A stretch of 64,000 nt of DNA from Gemmatimonadota bacterium (GTDB lineage: Bacteria; Gemmatimonadota; Gemmatimonadetes; Longimicrobiales; Gaopeijiaceae): contig JAPPNN010000063.1 of assembly GCA_028873815.1 (NCBI GenBank), positions 1 to 64,000 of the forward strand. The letters are read 5' to 3'. The translations under genes were made by a program, and so were the position numbers. Every line of letters starts with the position of its first letter. Position 1 is the first letter of the stretch. The notes under the pieces are model-generated. The model ran no database searches, had not been told where the DNA came from, and saw only the letters and a list, made by a program, of their open reading frames with translations. Of the stretch, positions 36,377-44,284 are shown one piece after another.

Positions 36377-37726
36377 ATGCTCCGCTACCCCGACATCCCG
36401 TCACGTCATTTCGTTCGCGGGCCCCCCTTGGCGGTTCGCGAGGGGGGGGCGTCAAGAGAATACCGGCCGCGTGTAGCGGACACCGAGCTCAAGCAACGCC
36501 TGGGCCGGTCGGGAGCTATCCTGATCGAGGGGCCGAGGGCCTGCGGCAAGACGGCGACGGCGAGGCAGATTGCGGCGAGCGCGGTCATGTTGGACGCCCA
36601 TCCCTCCGCTCGCCGCGCGGCCGCCGTCGATCCCGGGTTTTTGCTCCTGGGCGAGACGCCCCGCCTGATTGACGAGTGGCAGGTCGTCCCGGAAATCTGG
36701 AACCACGTGCGCCACGCCGTTGACGATCGTCGGGGCCGTGGCCACTTCATCCTGACCGGGTCCGCCGTCCCGCCGGACGACATCACCCGGCATACCGGCG
36801 CGGGGCGCATCGGCCGGCTCCGCCTCCGTCCCATGTCGCTCTTCGAATTGCAGCGTTCGACCGGCCAGATCTCTCTCTCGCGGTTGCTGGCCGGTGTCCC
36901 GGTACCGACTTCGTTTGCGGAGTTGACCGTACCGGAACTGGCGGAACTCGTGTGCACCGGCGGCTGGCCGGGACACCTGGGATCGTCGGAACAGGACCCC
37001 GCGCGCTCGGCCGCGGATGCGATGGCGGAGAATCGGGACTATGTGGGCGAGATCTGCCGCGCCGACATCCGCCGGGTGGACGGGTCGGGACGGGATCCGG
37101 CCAGGGTCGGGCGGTTCCTGCAATCGCTGGGCCGCAACGTCGCCACATGCGCCAGCATGGCCACACTGGCCCGGGATGCCGGCGGACCGGACCAGCACCT
37201 GAACAAGTACACGGCCAGCTCGTACATGACCGCGCTGGAGCGGCTCATGATCGTGGAGAACCAGCCGCCTTGGGCGCCGCACCTCCGTTCCCGGTCACGG
37301 CTCCGAACTTCCGCAAAGCGTCACTTCGTCGACCCCTCTCTTGCCGTCGCGGCGCTGAGTGCCAGCACGGATCACGTACTGAACGACTTCGAGTGGTTCG
37401 GCTTCCTGTTCGAGTCGATGGTCATCCGGGACCTTCGCATCTACGCCCAGGCCACCGGGGCGACGGTACACCACTACCGAGACAACACGGGGTTGGAGGT
37501 GGACGCCGTGGTAGACGCCGGGCCGGGGCGGTGGGCGGCGTTCGAAATCAAGCTCGGTGCAAGCCGGGTCGACGAGGGGGCAAGGACGCTGCTGAAGTTT
37601 GCCGACCGGGTGGATGTGGAGCGGTGCGGAGAACCCGCAGCCCTCGGAGTAATCGTGGGAAGCGGGTATGGGTACGCGAGACCGGATGGTGTGGGTGTCA
37701 TTCCGGTAGGGGCGCTGGGAATTTGA
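36377..37726 (+). CDS. COG1373-type AAA ATPase with DUF4143
   Basis: The 449-residue protein has Walker A GPRACGKT (52-59), Walker B-like RLIDEWQ (about 95-101) and a sensor stretch HFILTGSAVP. The C-terminal DUF4143 nuclease-like domain includes FEWFGFLFESMVIRDL and HHYRDNTGLEVDAVV. This family is widespread, often mobile, and its function is unsettled. The first 28 residues are Pro/Arg/Gly-rich and unlike the family, whose domain starts around EYRPRVADTELKQ. I see no closer start codon. It converges with the Rieske gene (ends 1 nt apart). Confidence 0.83.
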   Translation: MLRYPDIPSRHFVRGPPLAVREGGASREYRPRVADTELKQRLGRSGAILIEGPRACGKTATARQIAASAVMLDAHPSARRAAAVDPGFLLLGETPRLIDEWQVVPEIWNHVRHAVDDRRGRGHFILTGSAVPPDDITRHTGAGRIGRLRLRPMSLFELQRSTGQISLSRLLAGVPVPTSFAELTVPELAELVCTGGWPGHLGSSEQDPARSAADAMAENRDYVGEICRADIRRVDGSGRDPARVGRFLQSLGRNVATCASMATLARDAGGPDQHLNKYTASSYMTALERLMIVENQPPWAPHLRSRSRLRTSAKRHFVDPSLAVAALSASTDHVLNDFEWFGFLFESMVIRDLRIYAQATGATVHHYRDNTGLEVDAVVDAGPGRWAAFEIKLGASRVDEGARTLLKFADRVDVERCGEPAALGVIVGSGYGYARPDGVGVIPVGALGI

Positions 37727-37727
37727 G

Positions 37728-38813
37728 CTAGCGCACTTCCGAGTAGAACTGGCGGCAGTACAGGCGGTATTTCCCGATGGGGCCGTCTGCGCGGCACAGC
37801 CGGGGTGGCGACCGGAACCGTTTCCGCTCCCAGATGACCACGTCCTGCATCACGTAGCGCTTCTCCTCCTTGAGGAGGATGTGGCTCATCACCCCGTGAC
37901 GCAGCCTCATGGGCAGAAAGCCAAGACCCGCGATGAACCGCCCCGGCTGGCGGATTTCGCGCGCCTGCGTGACCAGCGTCAGCTCGATGAACTCGCCGTC
38001 GACGGGTGTGGCGAGGACCCACAGCCTCGCGTCCATGCCGATCGACTTCTCGTGGACCTCGACGTAGGAATAGCCCAGGCCATGCACGTGGGTGACCGCC
38101 GAAACGTCGGACCCGAAGTCGATCAGGCCCGCCACTCTGCGCACGCTCTTGAAGTCGAAAGTGCTCTTCAGATACGCGCCGTCGATCGACAGCGGACCGG
38201 TCGGCTCCACGCTCTCGTAGCCGTGTGTGTACTCCAGATGCTCCACGTCCACGGAGTTTTCCGTCGTCTCCTGGGGATGCCCGCGGAACCGCAGGGTAAC
38301 CGATCGCAGCGGACTCCACTGGGCGCCGACAGGTGGCTCATCCGGCAGGTGCCACTGCGCTGGCCGCCCGCCGAGGCCCCACCACGCGAAGACCATGCCG
38401 AGGATCTCGGCGGTCTCGTACACCTTCAGCCTGGCGGCTTTGGGGGCCGGGGCGTTCGGAGTCGCGACGCACCGTCCGCTGGCATTGAAGGTGAATCCGT
38501 GAAATGGGCAGACCAGGCAGCCGTCTCGAACCACGCCGCCGACCGTCGGCCCCATGTGCGAGCCCAGGTGCGGACAGAAGGCGTCGGCTACGCAGACGCG
38601 GCCGTCCTCGTCGGCCCAGACCACGATCTCCTCACCGAGCCAGGTCTTCTCGATCAGCTTTTGCCGCTCGATGGATTCGCGGGTCGCGACGAGGTACCAG
38701 CCCTCGGGGAAGGGGGGAAGCCGGTCCGTTGGCGTCTTCGAAGGTCTCCGGTCCCGGCCGGGCTCATGTCCGGTCCGCGCTGGAGGTGCGGCCAATGAGC
38801 TGATTGAGGCCAT
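37728..38813 (-). CDS. Rieske non-heme iron oxygenase, KshA/Neverland (sterol desaturase/oxygenase) type
   Basis: The 361-residue protein has a Rieske [2Fe-2S] site (Cys80, His82, Cys102, His105: CPHLGSH and CPFHGF) and a mononuclear iron site with N-x2-D-x2-H-x4-H spacing (Asn186, Asp189, His192, His197). The order and the ENSVDVEHLEYTHG segment resemble sterol and steroid oxygenases such as cholesterol 7-desaturase Neverland/DAF-36, KshA and the bacterial sterol demethylase SdmA. ATG at 38813 follows GGAAAGGA at good spacing. No reductase partner is adjacent. A FAD protein lies 87 nt upstream on the same strand. A role in sterol ring modification is inferred. Confidence 0.85.
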   Translation of the reverse strand: MASISSLAAPPARTGHEPGRDRRPSKTPTDRLPPFPEGWYLVATRESIERQKLIEKTWLGEEIVVWADEDGRVCVADAFCPHLGSHMGPTVGGVVRDGCLVCPFHGFTFNASGRCVATPNAPAPKAARLKVYETAEILGMVFAWWGLGGRPAQWHLPDEPPVGAQWSPLRSVTLRFRGHPQETTENSVDVEHLEYTHGYESVEPTGPLSIDGAYLKSTFDFKSVRRVAGLIDFGSDVSAVTHVHGLGYSYVEVHEKSIGMDARLWVLATPVDGEFIELTLVTQAREIRQPGRFIAGLGFLPMRLRHGVMSHILLKEEKRYVMQDVVIWERKRFRSPPRLCRADGPIGKYRLYCRQFYSEVR

Positions 38814-38859
38814 GCGAGTCGTCCTTTCCGCTCTACGCACCTGGGAAGCGACTGGACGC

Positions 38860-38892
38860 GACAATATCAGACAAAAAATGTCCGAAATTGTC
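38860..38892 (-). promoter_or_regulatory. Nested palindromic operator upstream of the Rieske gene
   Basis: Outer arms GACAAT (38860-38865) and ATTGTC (38887-38892) enclose inner arms GACA (38870-38873) and TGTC (38879-38882) with a 5-nt A-rich centre. The site lies in the 87-nt gap before the Rieske start. Its symmetry resembles TetR-type operators. No regulator gene is nearby. Confidence 0.5.
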
Positions 38893-38900
38893 ACATCTCG

Positions 38901-40286
38901 TCAAGCGGACGCCTTCCTGAAGCGCCAGCCGTACATGAGGCTCCCGTAATAGTTGAACATACGCCGCGCCTCGGGATCGTCGAAGGGGTAGTCCGCGCCC
39001 AGCTGCCGTGCGGCGGCCAGCCCGGTGACGAGGCAGGTTTCCTGGCTGTTGATCAGCGTATGGGCGCCGCAGTGCCACGTTCGCCTTCCGCCCTGAATGA
39101 ACCGGAACAGCGGGACGAGCCAAGCGACATGGCGCACGTCGTGAACGATGTGCTGAAACCACCACTTCCTGATGACCTTCTCTTCGTCGATCCGGCTGAT
39201 CGGGTTGTAGGTCACCAGGCAGGGCCTGTCCGACCGATTGGCCCATGGCTGCTGGTTGTGCATGATGTACGTGATTTCGTAGTTGTCCGGCCTGGCGCCG
39301 TATTGCTCGATGTGATTGCTGCGCGTCTGCAGCGGCTTCACCTCGTTGTCCGGAAGCACCGATGCATCGGAGTGCACGACGGTGTGGTTGTGGAGCTCGC
39401 TCTCATAGCGTATGGACGAGAGGATGTAGCGCTCCATGAAGGTAGGATTGTCGAGCATCATCAGCGTCTGGTTTGCGTTGCAGGCGAAGATGACCTCGTC
39501 GAAGGTCTCGCGGACGCCGTTCTCGTCCTCGACCACGACCTCGGACGCGCGGCGATACACCTTTCGGACCGGCCGGTTGAGGTGAATCCTGTCCCGGAAG
39601 CCGGCGGACAGGCTCTCGTAGATCCGCCGGGTTCCGCCGTCCCACGTCTGCATCGGCGTCGCGACCTCGATGTCGAAGAATTCGAGATACCTCGAGAAGA
39701 GCGAGGCGGGCATGTCGAACACGTTGGTCGCCATCAGGAAGTTGACGAACATCGGCTTCAGGATCTTGTACCTGAATTCCCCGCCCAGGCCGGCCAGGTT
39801 GAGCACCGTGCCCATGCTGATGTAGTTGAACGGGTTCAGCGCGTTCAGGAGCCTCGAGCGGGCGCGGGTCAGTCCGCCAAACCGGTGCAGCCGCTTCAGG
39901 ATCCGCTGGAACCTGGCGATCTCGGCCTCGAGCTGTCGCCGGATCTCGGAGTCGAAGTCGTGCGCGTACACCTGGCCTCGGTACCTGACGCTGTAGCTGA
40001 ACCGGGTGTCGATCAGTTCGATCCCGTGGTCCTGCATCAGCAGCAGGATGTGGTGATACACCGACGGGATGCACGCGGTAACCGAGATGTCGAACGGAAT
40101 CGAGCTGCCGTCGTCTTGCGGCATGTCGACGGTGATCGCGTTACCGCCAATCTGCTCGTTGGCTTCGAAGAGCCGGAAGTCGAATCGGTCCGGGTGCCGG
40201 TGCAGCGCCCACGCGGCCCCCAGGCCCGACACGCCGCCGCCGATGATCGCGACTCGCCGCTTTTTCCGGTTTCGGTTTGTTGACAT
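38901..40286 (-). CDS. FAD-dependent amine-oxidase-like protein (COG2907 type)
   Basis: The 461-residue protein begins with a dinucleotide-binding motif (VAIIGGGVSGLGAAWAL) and LFEANEQIGGNA, and ends with the FAD-contacting segment (GLAAARQLGADYPFDD). It resembles the COG2907 flavoproteins often found with lipid-modifying methyltransferases. The reaction is unknown; a desaturase, dehydrogenase or sterol-oxidising role is possible given the neighbouring Rieske oxygenase. Starts at 40286 (used) and 40313 are both possible; neither has a clear Shine-Dalgarno. A palindrome and an ATPase pseudogene lie upstream in the opposite direction. Confidence 0.8.
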   Translation of the reverse strand: MSTNRNRKKRRVAIIGGGVSGLGAAWALHRHPDRFDFRLFEANEQIGGNAITVDMPQDDGSSIPFDISVTACIPSVYHHILLLMQDHGIELIDTRFSYSVRYRGQVYAHDFDSEIRRQLEAEIARFQRILKRLHRFGGLTRARSRLLNALNPFNYISMGTVLNLAGLGGEFRYKILKPMFVNFLMATNVFDMPASLFSRYLEFFDIEVATPMQTWDGGTRRIYESLSAGFRDRIHLNRPVRKVYRRASEVVVEDENGVRETFDEVIFACNANQTLMMLDNPTFMERYILSSIRYESELHNHTVVHSDASVLPDNEVKPLQTRSNHIEQYGARPDNYEITYIMHNQQPWANRSDRPCLVTYNPISRIDEEKVIRKWWFQHIVHDVRHVAWLVPLFRFIQGGRRTWHCGAHTLINSQETCLVTGLAAARQLGADYPFDDPEARRMFNYYGSLMYGWRFRKASA

Positions 40287-40326
40287 GGAGGATCCGTTCC
40301 GGTTTTCCTGCATTTATCCATTGTGA

Positions 40327-40355
40327 GTGGGTAAATATACCGCTAATTTACCCAC
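40327..40355 (+). promoter_or_regulatory. Perfect palindrome immediately before the ATPase pseudogene
   Basis: GTGGGTAAAT (40327-40336) and ATTTACCCAC (40346-40355) form a perfect 10-bp inverted repeat with a 9-nt AT-rich centre. The pseudogene's ATG begins at the next base. It lies in the divergent gap with the FAD gene, so it could regulate either. An AT-rich symmetrical site here fits an autoregulatory operator. Confidence 0.6.
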
Positions 40356-40927
40356 ATGTACCTCAGACATCTCACCAACGTGCTCGATTCCAGCCAACGC
40401 AGCGTCCTTGTGCTTGGCCCACGGCAGGTCGGCAAATCTACGCTTCTGGCATCCCTGTCACCCGATCTTTCACTGAATCTGGCGAGCCCGCGCGCAAACT
40501 CAGGCGGGGACAGGCCAATCTCCTGCCGGGCAGGATCCACGTCCATCAGATGCACCCGCTGCTCGCGTGCGAACTGGCCGGGGATTTTAATCTCGACCGC
40601 GCGCTCGCGCATGGGACGCTCCCGGGCATCTACGCGGAAGGAGACGACGAGCTGCGAGCCGCGGACCTCCGAAGCTATACGGATACGTATCTTCGCGAGG
40701 AGATCCAGGCCGAGGCTCTTGTGCGGAATCTCGGGGGCTTCTCGCGCCTCCTGGACTTGATGGCTGCCTCTTCGGGCCGGATCCTCAACGTTCAGGCGAT
40801 GTGCAGGCAGGCCGGCAGCGACCGGGTCACGCGGCGGATCGTGGTCTTCCTGGGTGATCGGCGCCAGGTGCTCGAGGGGGTCGAGGTGCTTCCCCTGGCC
40901 GATTTCCTGGAGGAATTGCCGCGGTAG
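40356..40927 (+). pseudogene. Decayed COG1373-family ATPase (frameshift and deletions)
   Basis: The first frame reads MYLRHLTNVLDSSQRSVL and carries a Walker A (GPRQVGKST). After about LNLASP the homology jumps to another frame (ARKLRRGQANLLPGRI, then LREEIQAEALVRNLGGFSRL). Compared with the family from memory, the Walker B region of about 65 residues is missing between these blocks. A second deletion of over 100 residues lies after ILNVQAM, before the ending VLEGVEVLPLADFLEELPR. The gene is therefore dead. It belongs to a different branch from the intact ATPase at 36377-37726. Confidence 0.82.
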
Positions 40928-41040
40928 GGAGTCCCCACTTGCCGGACACGAATCCGCGACTTCGATTCAGGAATTGGCGCCTGAAGTCGAGTCCCGCGCC
41001 TGAAGTCGACCCCGGTGGGAAGGACCGGAAGGACCGCGTG

Positions 41041-42093
41041 ATGAGAATCTTGCGTTTTGCGATGCTGGCGGCGTTAGCGCCGGTGCTGGCGGCCCCGGCG
41101 TCCGGGCTCGCTCAGGAGTCCGACGACGCCCGGGCGTTCGATCCGACCCTGGAGGAGTGGCAGGTGCCGTGGCTGGAGAGCCGGCCGCGCGATCCCTACG
41201 TCGGGCCGGACGGGCGCGTCTGGTTCGTCGGTCAGCGCTCCCACTATGCTGCCGTGCTCGACCCCGTAACCGGCGAATTCAGGAAGTACGACCTTCCCGA
41301 CGGCGCGGGCCCGCACACGGTCGTGGTGGGCACGGACGGGATGGTCTGGTACACCGGCAACCGGGTGGGGAACATCGGCCGCATCGATCCTGCGACCGGC
41401 GACATCGAGATCTTCCCGATGCCCGACGAGCGCGCCCGCGACCCGCACACCTTCGCGTTCGACGCCGCGGGCGACCTCTGGTTCACCGTCCAGGGCGGCA
41501 ACTTCGTCGGCAAGTTCTGGCGTGAGACGGCCGACGTGCGGTTGGTCGAGATGCCGCACAACCCCGAGGGGCGCGGCGGATCGACCCGGCCCTACGGCCT
41601 CAAGATGGACTCCCGGGACCGGCCCTGGGCGACGCTGTTCGGCACGAACCAGTTGGTCATGGTCGATCCCGACACGTTCGAGCCCACGTACTACGAGCTG
41701 CCCGAAGGCGCGCGGCCTCGGCGGCTGGTGATCGACTCGCGCGACGTCGTCTGGTATGTGGATTACGCGCGCGGGTACCTCGGCCGGGTCGACCCGGAGA
41801 GCGGCGAGGTGACCGAGTGGGCGAATCCGAGCGGCGAGGGCGCGCGCCCGTACGGGGTCGCCATCGACGAACACGACCGCGTCTGGTTCGTCGAAACGGG
41901 GGTGCGGCCGAACCGGTTCGTGGGCTTCGACACCCGCCGCGAGGAGTACATCAGCGAGGTGGACGTGGCGAGCGGCGGCGGGACCATCCGCCACATGTAC
42001 TTCGATCCGAAGACCAGCACGATCTGGTTCGGCACCGACGTGAACACGGTGGGGAGGGCGGTGCTGCCGCCCTTGAGGAGGGTCAGCGAGTAG
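41041..42093 (+). CDS. Secreted streptogramin-lyase-like (Vgb/NHL) beta-propeller protein
   Basis: The 350-residue protein has a signal peptide (about 1-24, ending ASGLAQ) and repeated propeller motifs of the Vgb type (GPDGRVWFVGQ, GTDGMVWYTGN, FDAAGDLWFTVQGG, DEHDRVWFVETG). Virginiamycin B lyase opens streptogramin B lactones, but most secreted homologues have no known substrate. ATG at 41041 was chosen because it begins the signal peptide; an upstream in-frame start would add 34 residues. The next 88 nt to hicB hold no clear gene. Confidence 0.8.
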   Translation: MRILRFAMLAALAPVLAAPASGLAQESDDARAFDPTLEEWQVPWLESRPRDPYVGPDGRVWFVGQRSHYAAVLDPVTGEFRKYDLPDGAGPHTVVVGTDGMVWYTGNRVGNIGRIDPATGDIEIFPMPDERARDPHTFAFDAAGDLWFTVQGGNFVGKFWRETADVRLVEMPHNPEGRGGSTRPYGLKMDSRDRPWATLFGTNQLVMVDPDTFEPTYYELPEGARPRRLVIDSRDVVWYVDYARGYLGRVDPESGEVTEWANPSGEGARPYGVAIDEHDRVWFVETGVRPNRFVGFDTRREEYISEVDVASGGGTIRHMYFDPKTSTIWFGTDVNTVGRAVLPPLRRVSE

Positions 42094-42181
42094 GGCAATG
42101 CGCAACCGTCCCGGTTAACGACCAACGAAGGAGACATCGATGAAGGCCCGCCGAGCGACCGCGAGCAAGTGGGCGATACCC

Positions 42182-42751
42182 TCACCGGCGGCCTTCGTCG
42201 CGCATTGAGAGCATTTCGGAAACGCTGAATCCACCTACGCGGTCGCGGAGGGACCGCAGCCCTTCGGCAGCCTTGGCTGCTGCTCGTTGGTCGGGCCCGG
42301 CCGTTGAGGCAAACGTGACCGTGGGGCGTTCGCCGACCTCGACAACCAGTCGCTTGTCCACCTTGCTCAGGGCCTTTTCGACCTGGCGGATATGTGACCG
42401 GTGCTCTGGATTCAGGAGTTTTCTGATGGCGCCCTCGCTCAAGCCCATGCGCGCGGCCAGTCCGACATTGGAGAGCCCCTGTTCGCGCATCGCCGTATAT
42501 AGCGCAAGCTTCGCCGCCACCACGAGCGGCACGGCGACCGTGACTTGCCCTGGTTGCACGGGTCCCGGTGCCGGGATTTCCTCGCGGGCGCGCACGTAAG
42601 CCCCTAGTGCAATGGCCAATGCGTCCTCCGCCATCGCCAGGGCGTCGGCTTCGTCGTCGCCGCAAGTGAGGGCTTCAGGAACGTGGGGGAACGAGACGGA
42701 AAACCCTCCGTCTTGCTCGGGAGTCAGCTCACAGGGGTAGGCGTATCGCAT
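42182..42751 (-). CDS. hicB: HicB-family antitoxin with C-terminal HTH (orphan)
   Basis: The 189-residue protein has the HicB degenerate RNase H-like domain at its N-terminus (MRYAYPCELTPEQDGGFSVS, then EALTCGDDEADALAMAEDAL). An XRE-like helix-turn-helix follows at about 88-115 (GLSNVGLAARMGLSEGAIRKLL). HicB neutralises the mRNA interferase HicA and represses their operon. Only a remnant of hicA remains directly upstream, so the antitoxin is an orphan. It is convergent with the propeller gene. Confidence 0.85.
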   Translation of the reverse strand: MRYAYPCELTPEQDGGFSVSFPHVPEALTCGDDEADALAMAEDALAIALGAYVRAREEIPAPGPVQPGQVTVAVPLVVAAKLALYTAMREQGLSNVGLAARMGLSEGAIRKLLNPEHRSHIRQVEKALSKVDKRLVVEVGERPTVTFASTAGPDQRAAAKAAEGLRSLRDRVGGFSVSEMLSMRDEGRR

Positions 42752-42821
42752 TAGAAATCTCCCTCGCGGATTCCTTTCTAGCGTAGCGTCTGGCGCGCCT
42801 GACGAACTCGGTGCTATTCAA
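42751..42821 (-). pseudogene. hicA remnant (internal deletion, frame change)
   Basis: From a TTG at 42821 the frame reads LNSTEFVRRARRYARK, which looks like the first helix of HicA. The end of the same interval in another frame reads GIREGDF then TAA, which looks like a HicA C-terminus. The TAA overlaps the hicB ATG (TAATG), the usual hicAB junction. The roughly 45 central residues, including the catalytic His region, are absent. I infer an internal deletion in a former hicA. Confidence 0.6.
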
Positions 42822-42826
42822 CGGCC

Positions 42827-42855
42827 AATGTCGTACCCAAAGGTACGACTGTCAA
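42827..42855 (-). promoter_or_regulatory. hicAB promoter and palindromic operator
   Basis: On the minus strand TTGACA (42855-42850) is a perfect -35 box. It directly abuts the perfect palindrome GTCGTACC-4 nt-GGTACGAC (42830-42849). A weak -10 (GACATT, 42832-42827) lies 17 bp beyond. The operator therefore covers the -35/-10 spacer, as in autoregulated toxin-antitoxin promoters. Confidence 0.6.
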
Positions 42856-43053
42856 GAGACTCTCTGTCCATCGCGACCGCCATTCCCACTTCCCACGGTT
42901 CCGAACTGCCGCGCCTCATCGGGGCGGCAATCGCGGGCGGTTCACCGCCATGGGAACGATGGCACCGAAGAGTGGGCGCATGAATGTCCGGATGGGACTA
43001 GTATGTTGCTGGAACCCCGAGCAATCCGAAGGGCAACAAAGGGGGGAGTCGTC

Positions 43054-44271
43054 ATGTCCACCAATCGTTCCGTCCGCAACTCCGAGGTAGCCGCGTTCCC
43101 GAGGCTCGCGCTTTGTACCGGCTTCCTGACATCCCTCGTCCTCGCCGCTGCGTGCGCCGCTCCGGCGGATCAGGCGCCGTACGACACGTCAGCCGTCGGC
43201 CAGGCCCCCAGCCAACCCCCCGAAGCCGACCACTTCGTCCCCTCCACCCCGGAGAACCTGAACTGGGGCTGGTTCCCGATTGACAAGGAGCCCGTGCTGC
43301 GCATGCAGTCCGGCGAGACCGTGCGCGTCAACACGCTGACCCATGTGGGTGCGGGCCAGAACGAAGAGCCGGTGGCATACCTCACCGGCCTGGGCATCCC
43401 ACGCGACGAGATCCTTCAGGACGTGCTGGACTTCTGGGCCACGCGCGAGGGACGACCTCGCGAGGGGCGGAGCGGCCACGTCATCACGGGCCCGATCCAT
43501 GTGGACGGTGCCGAGCCGGGCGATGTGCTGGAGATCGAGATCCTGTCCATCGAGACGCGGGTTCCCTGGGGCGTCAACAGCATGAGTGCGCGGGGCGGCG
43601 TGTTCTCGACGTCATATCCCGGCTTTGCGGAGGGCGATCCCGTGCTGGACATTCCGCCCGGCACCCGACACGTGATCCGCACCGGTGAGGTCGACGGCCG
43701 GGAGGTCGCGTTCTTCTCCGACGACATCCAGGTCCCGCTTGCGCCGTTCATGGGCATCATGGCGGTTGCGCCCGATCCGGTGGTCGGCCAGCCTGGCGTG
43801 ACGGTCCCCGGCGTACAGGGGTCGCGGCCGCCCGGACCCTTCGGCGGCAACCTCGACGTCAAAGACCTGAAGGCCGGCACGACGGTGTATCTACCCGTGT
43901 TCCACCCCGGAGCTCTCTTCTATGTCGGAGATCCGCATGGGGCTCAGGGCGACGGTGAGGTCAGCGGGACGGCCATCGAACAGTCCCTGACGGGCACGTT
44001 CCGGCTCAGGGTTCACAAGGACCGCAGCATCACGGGCCCGAGGGCCGAGAATGGCGACCACTACATCCTGATGGGGATCGACCTGGATCTCGACCGCGCG
44101 GCCCGCCACGCCGTCTGGGAGGTCGTCAACTTCCTCGTCGAGGAGAAGGGGCTCACCCCGGCCAGGGCGCTGTCGCTGGCGAGCATCGCGGTGGACTTCC
44201 ACATCAGCGAGGTGGTGGACCTGACCCAGGTGGTGTCGGGGTTGATCCCGAAGGATGTGTTCCTGCGGTAG
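43054..44271 (+). CDS. Lipoprotein acetamidase/formamidase family protein
   Basis: The 405-residue protein carries a signal sequence with lipobox AAAC (Cys at about 33). The rest is a FmdA/AmdA-family domain: GETVRVNTLTHVGAG, GPIHVDGAEPGDVLEIEIL, and the strong signature LPVFHPGALFYVGDPHGAQG followed by DGEVSGTAIE. The family hydrolyses formamide, acetamide or related amides. A lipoprotein form suggests action outside the inner membrane. ATG at 43054 is chosen after GGGGGGAG. It converges with the SusD gene (13 nt apart). Confidence 0.85.
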   Translation: MSTNRSVRNSEVAAFPRLALCTGFLTSLVLAAACAAPADQAPYDTSAVGQAPSQPPEADHFVPSTPENLNWGWFPIDKEPVLRMQSGETVRVNTLTHVGAGQNEEPVAYLTGLGIPRDEILQDVLDFWATREGRPREGRSGHVITGPIHVDGAEPGDVLEIEILSIETRVPWGVNSMSARGGVFSTSYPGFAEGDPVLDIPPGTRHVIRTGEVDGREVAFFSDDIQVPLAPFMGIMAVAPDPVVGQPGVTVPGVQGSRPPGPFGGNLDVKDLKAGTTVYLPVFHPGALFYVGDPHGAQGDGEVSGTAIEQSLTGTFRLRVHKDRSITGPRAENGDHYILMGIDLDLDRAARHAVWEVVNFLVEEKGLTPARALSLASIAVDFHISEVVDLTQVVSGLIPKDVFLR

Positions 44272-44284
44272 CGGGCACGCCCTC

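Noticed and set aside
42140-42208. 22-codon peptide with a good Shine-Dalgarno (MKARRATASKW...) before hicB
   Set aside because: It is too short to judge, overlaps the 3' end of hicB and lacks a family; it may be a chance start.
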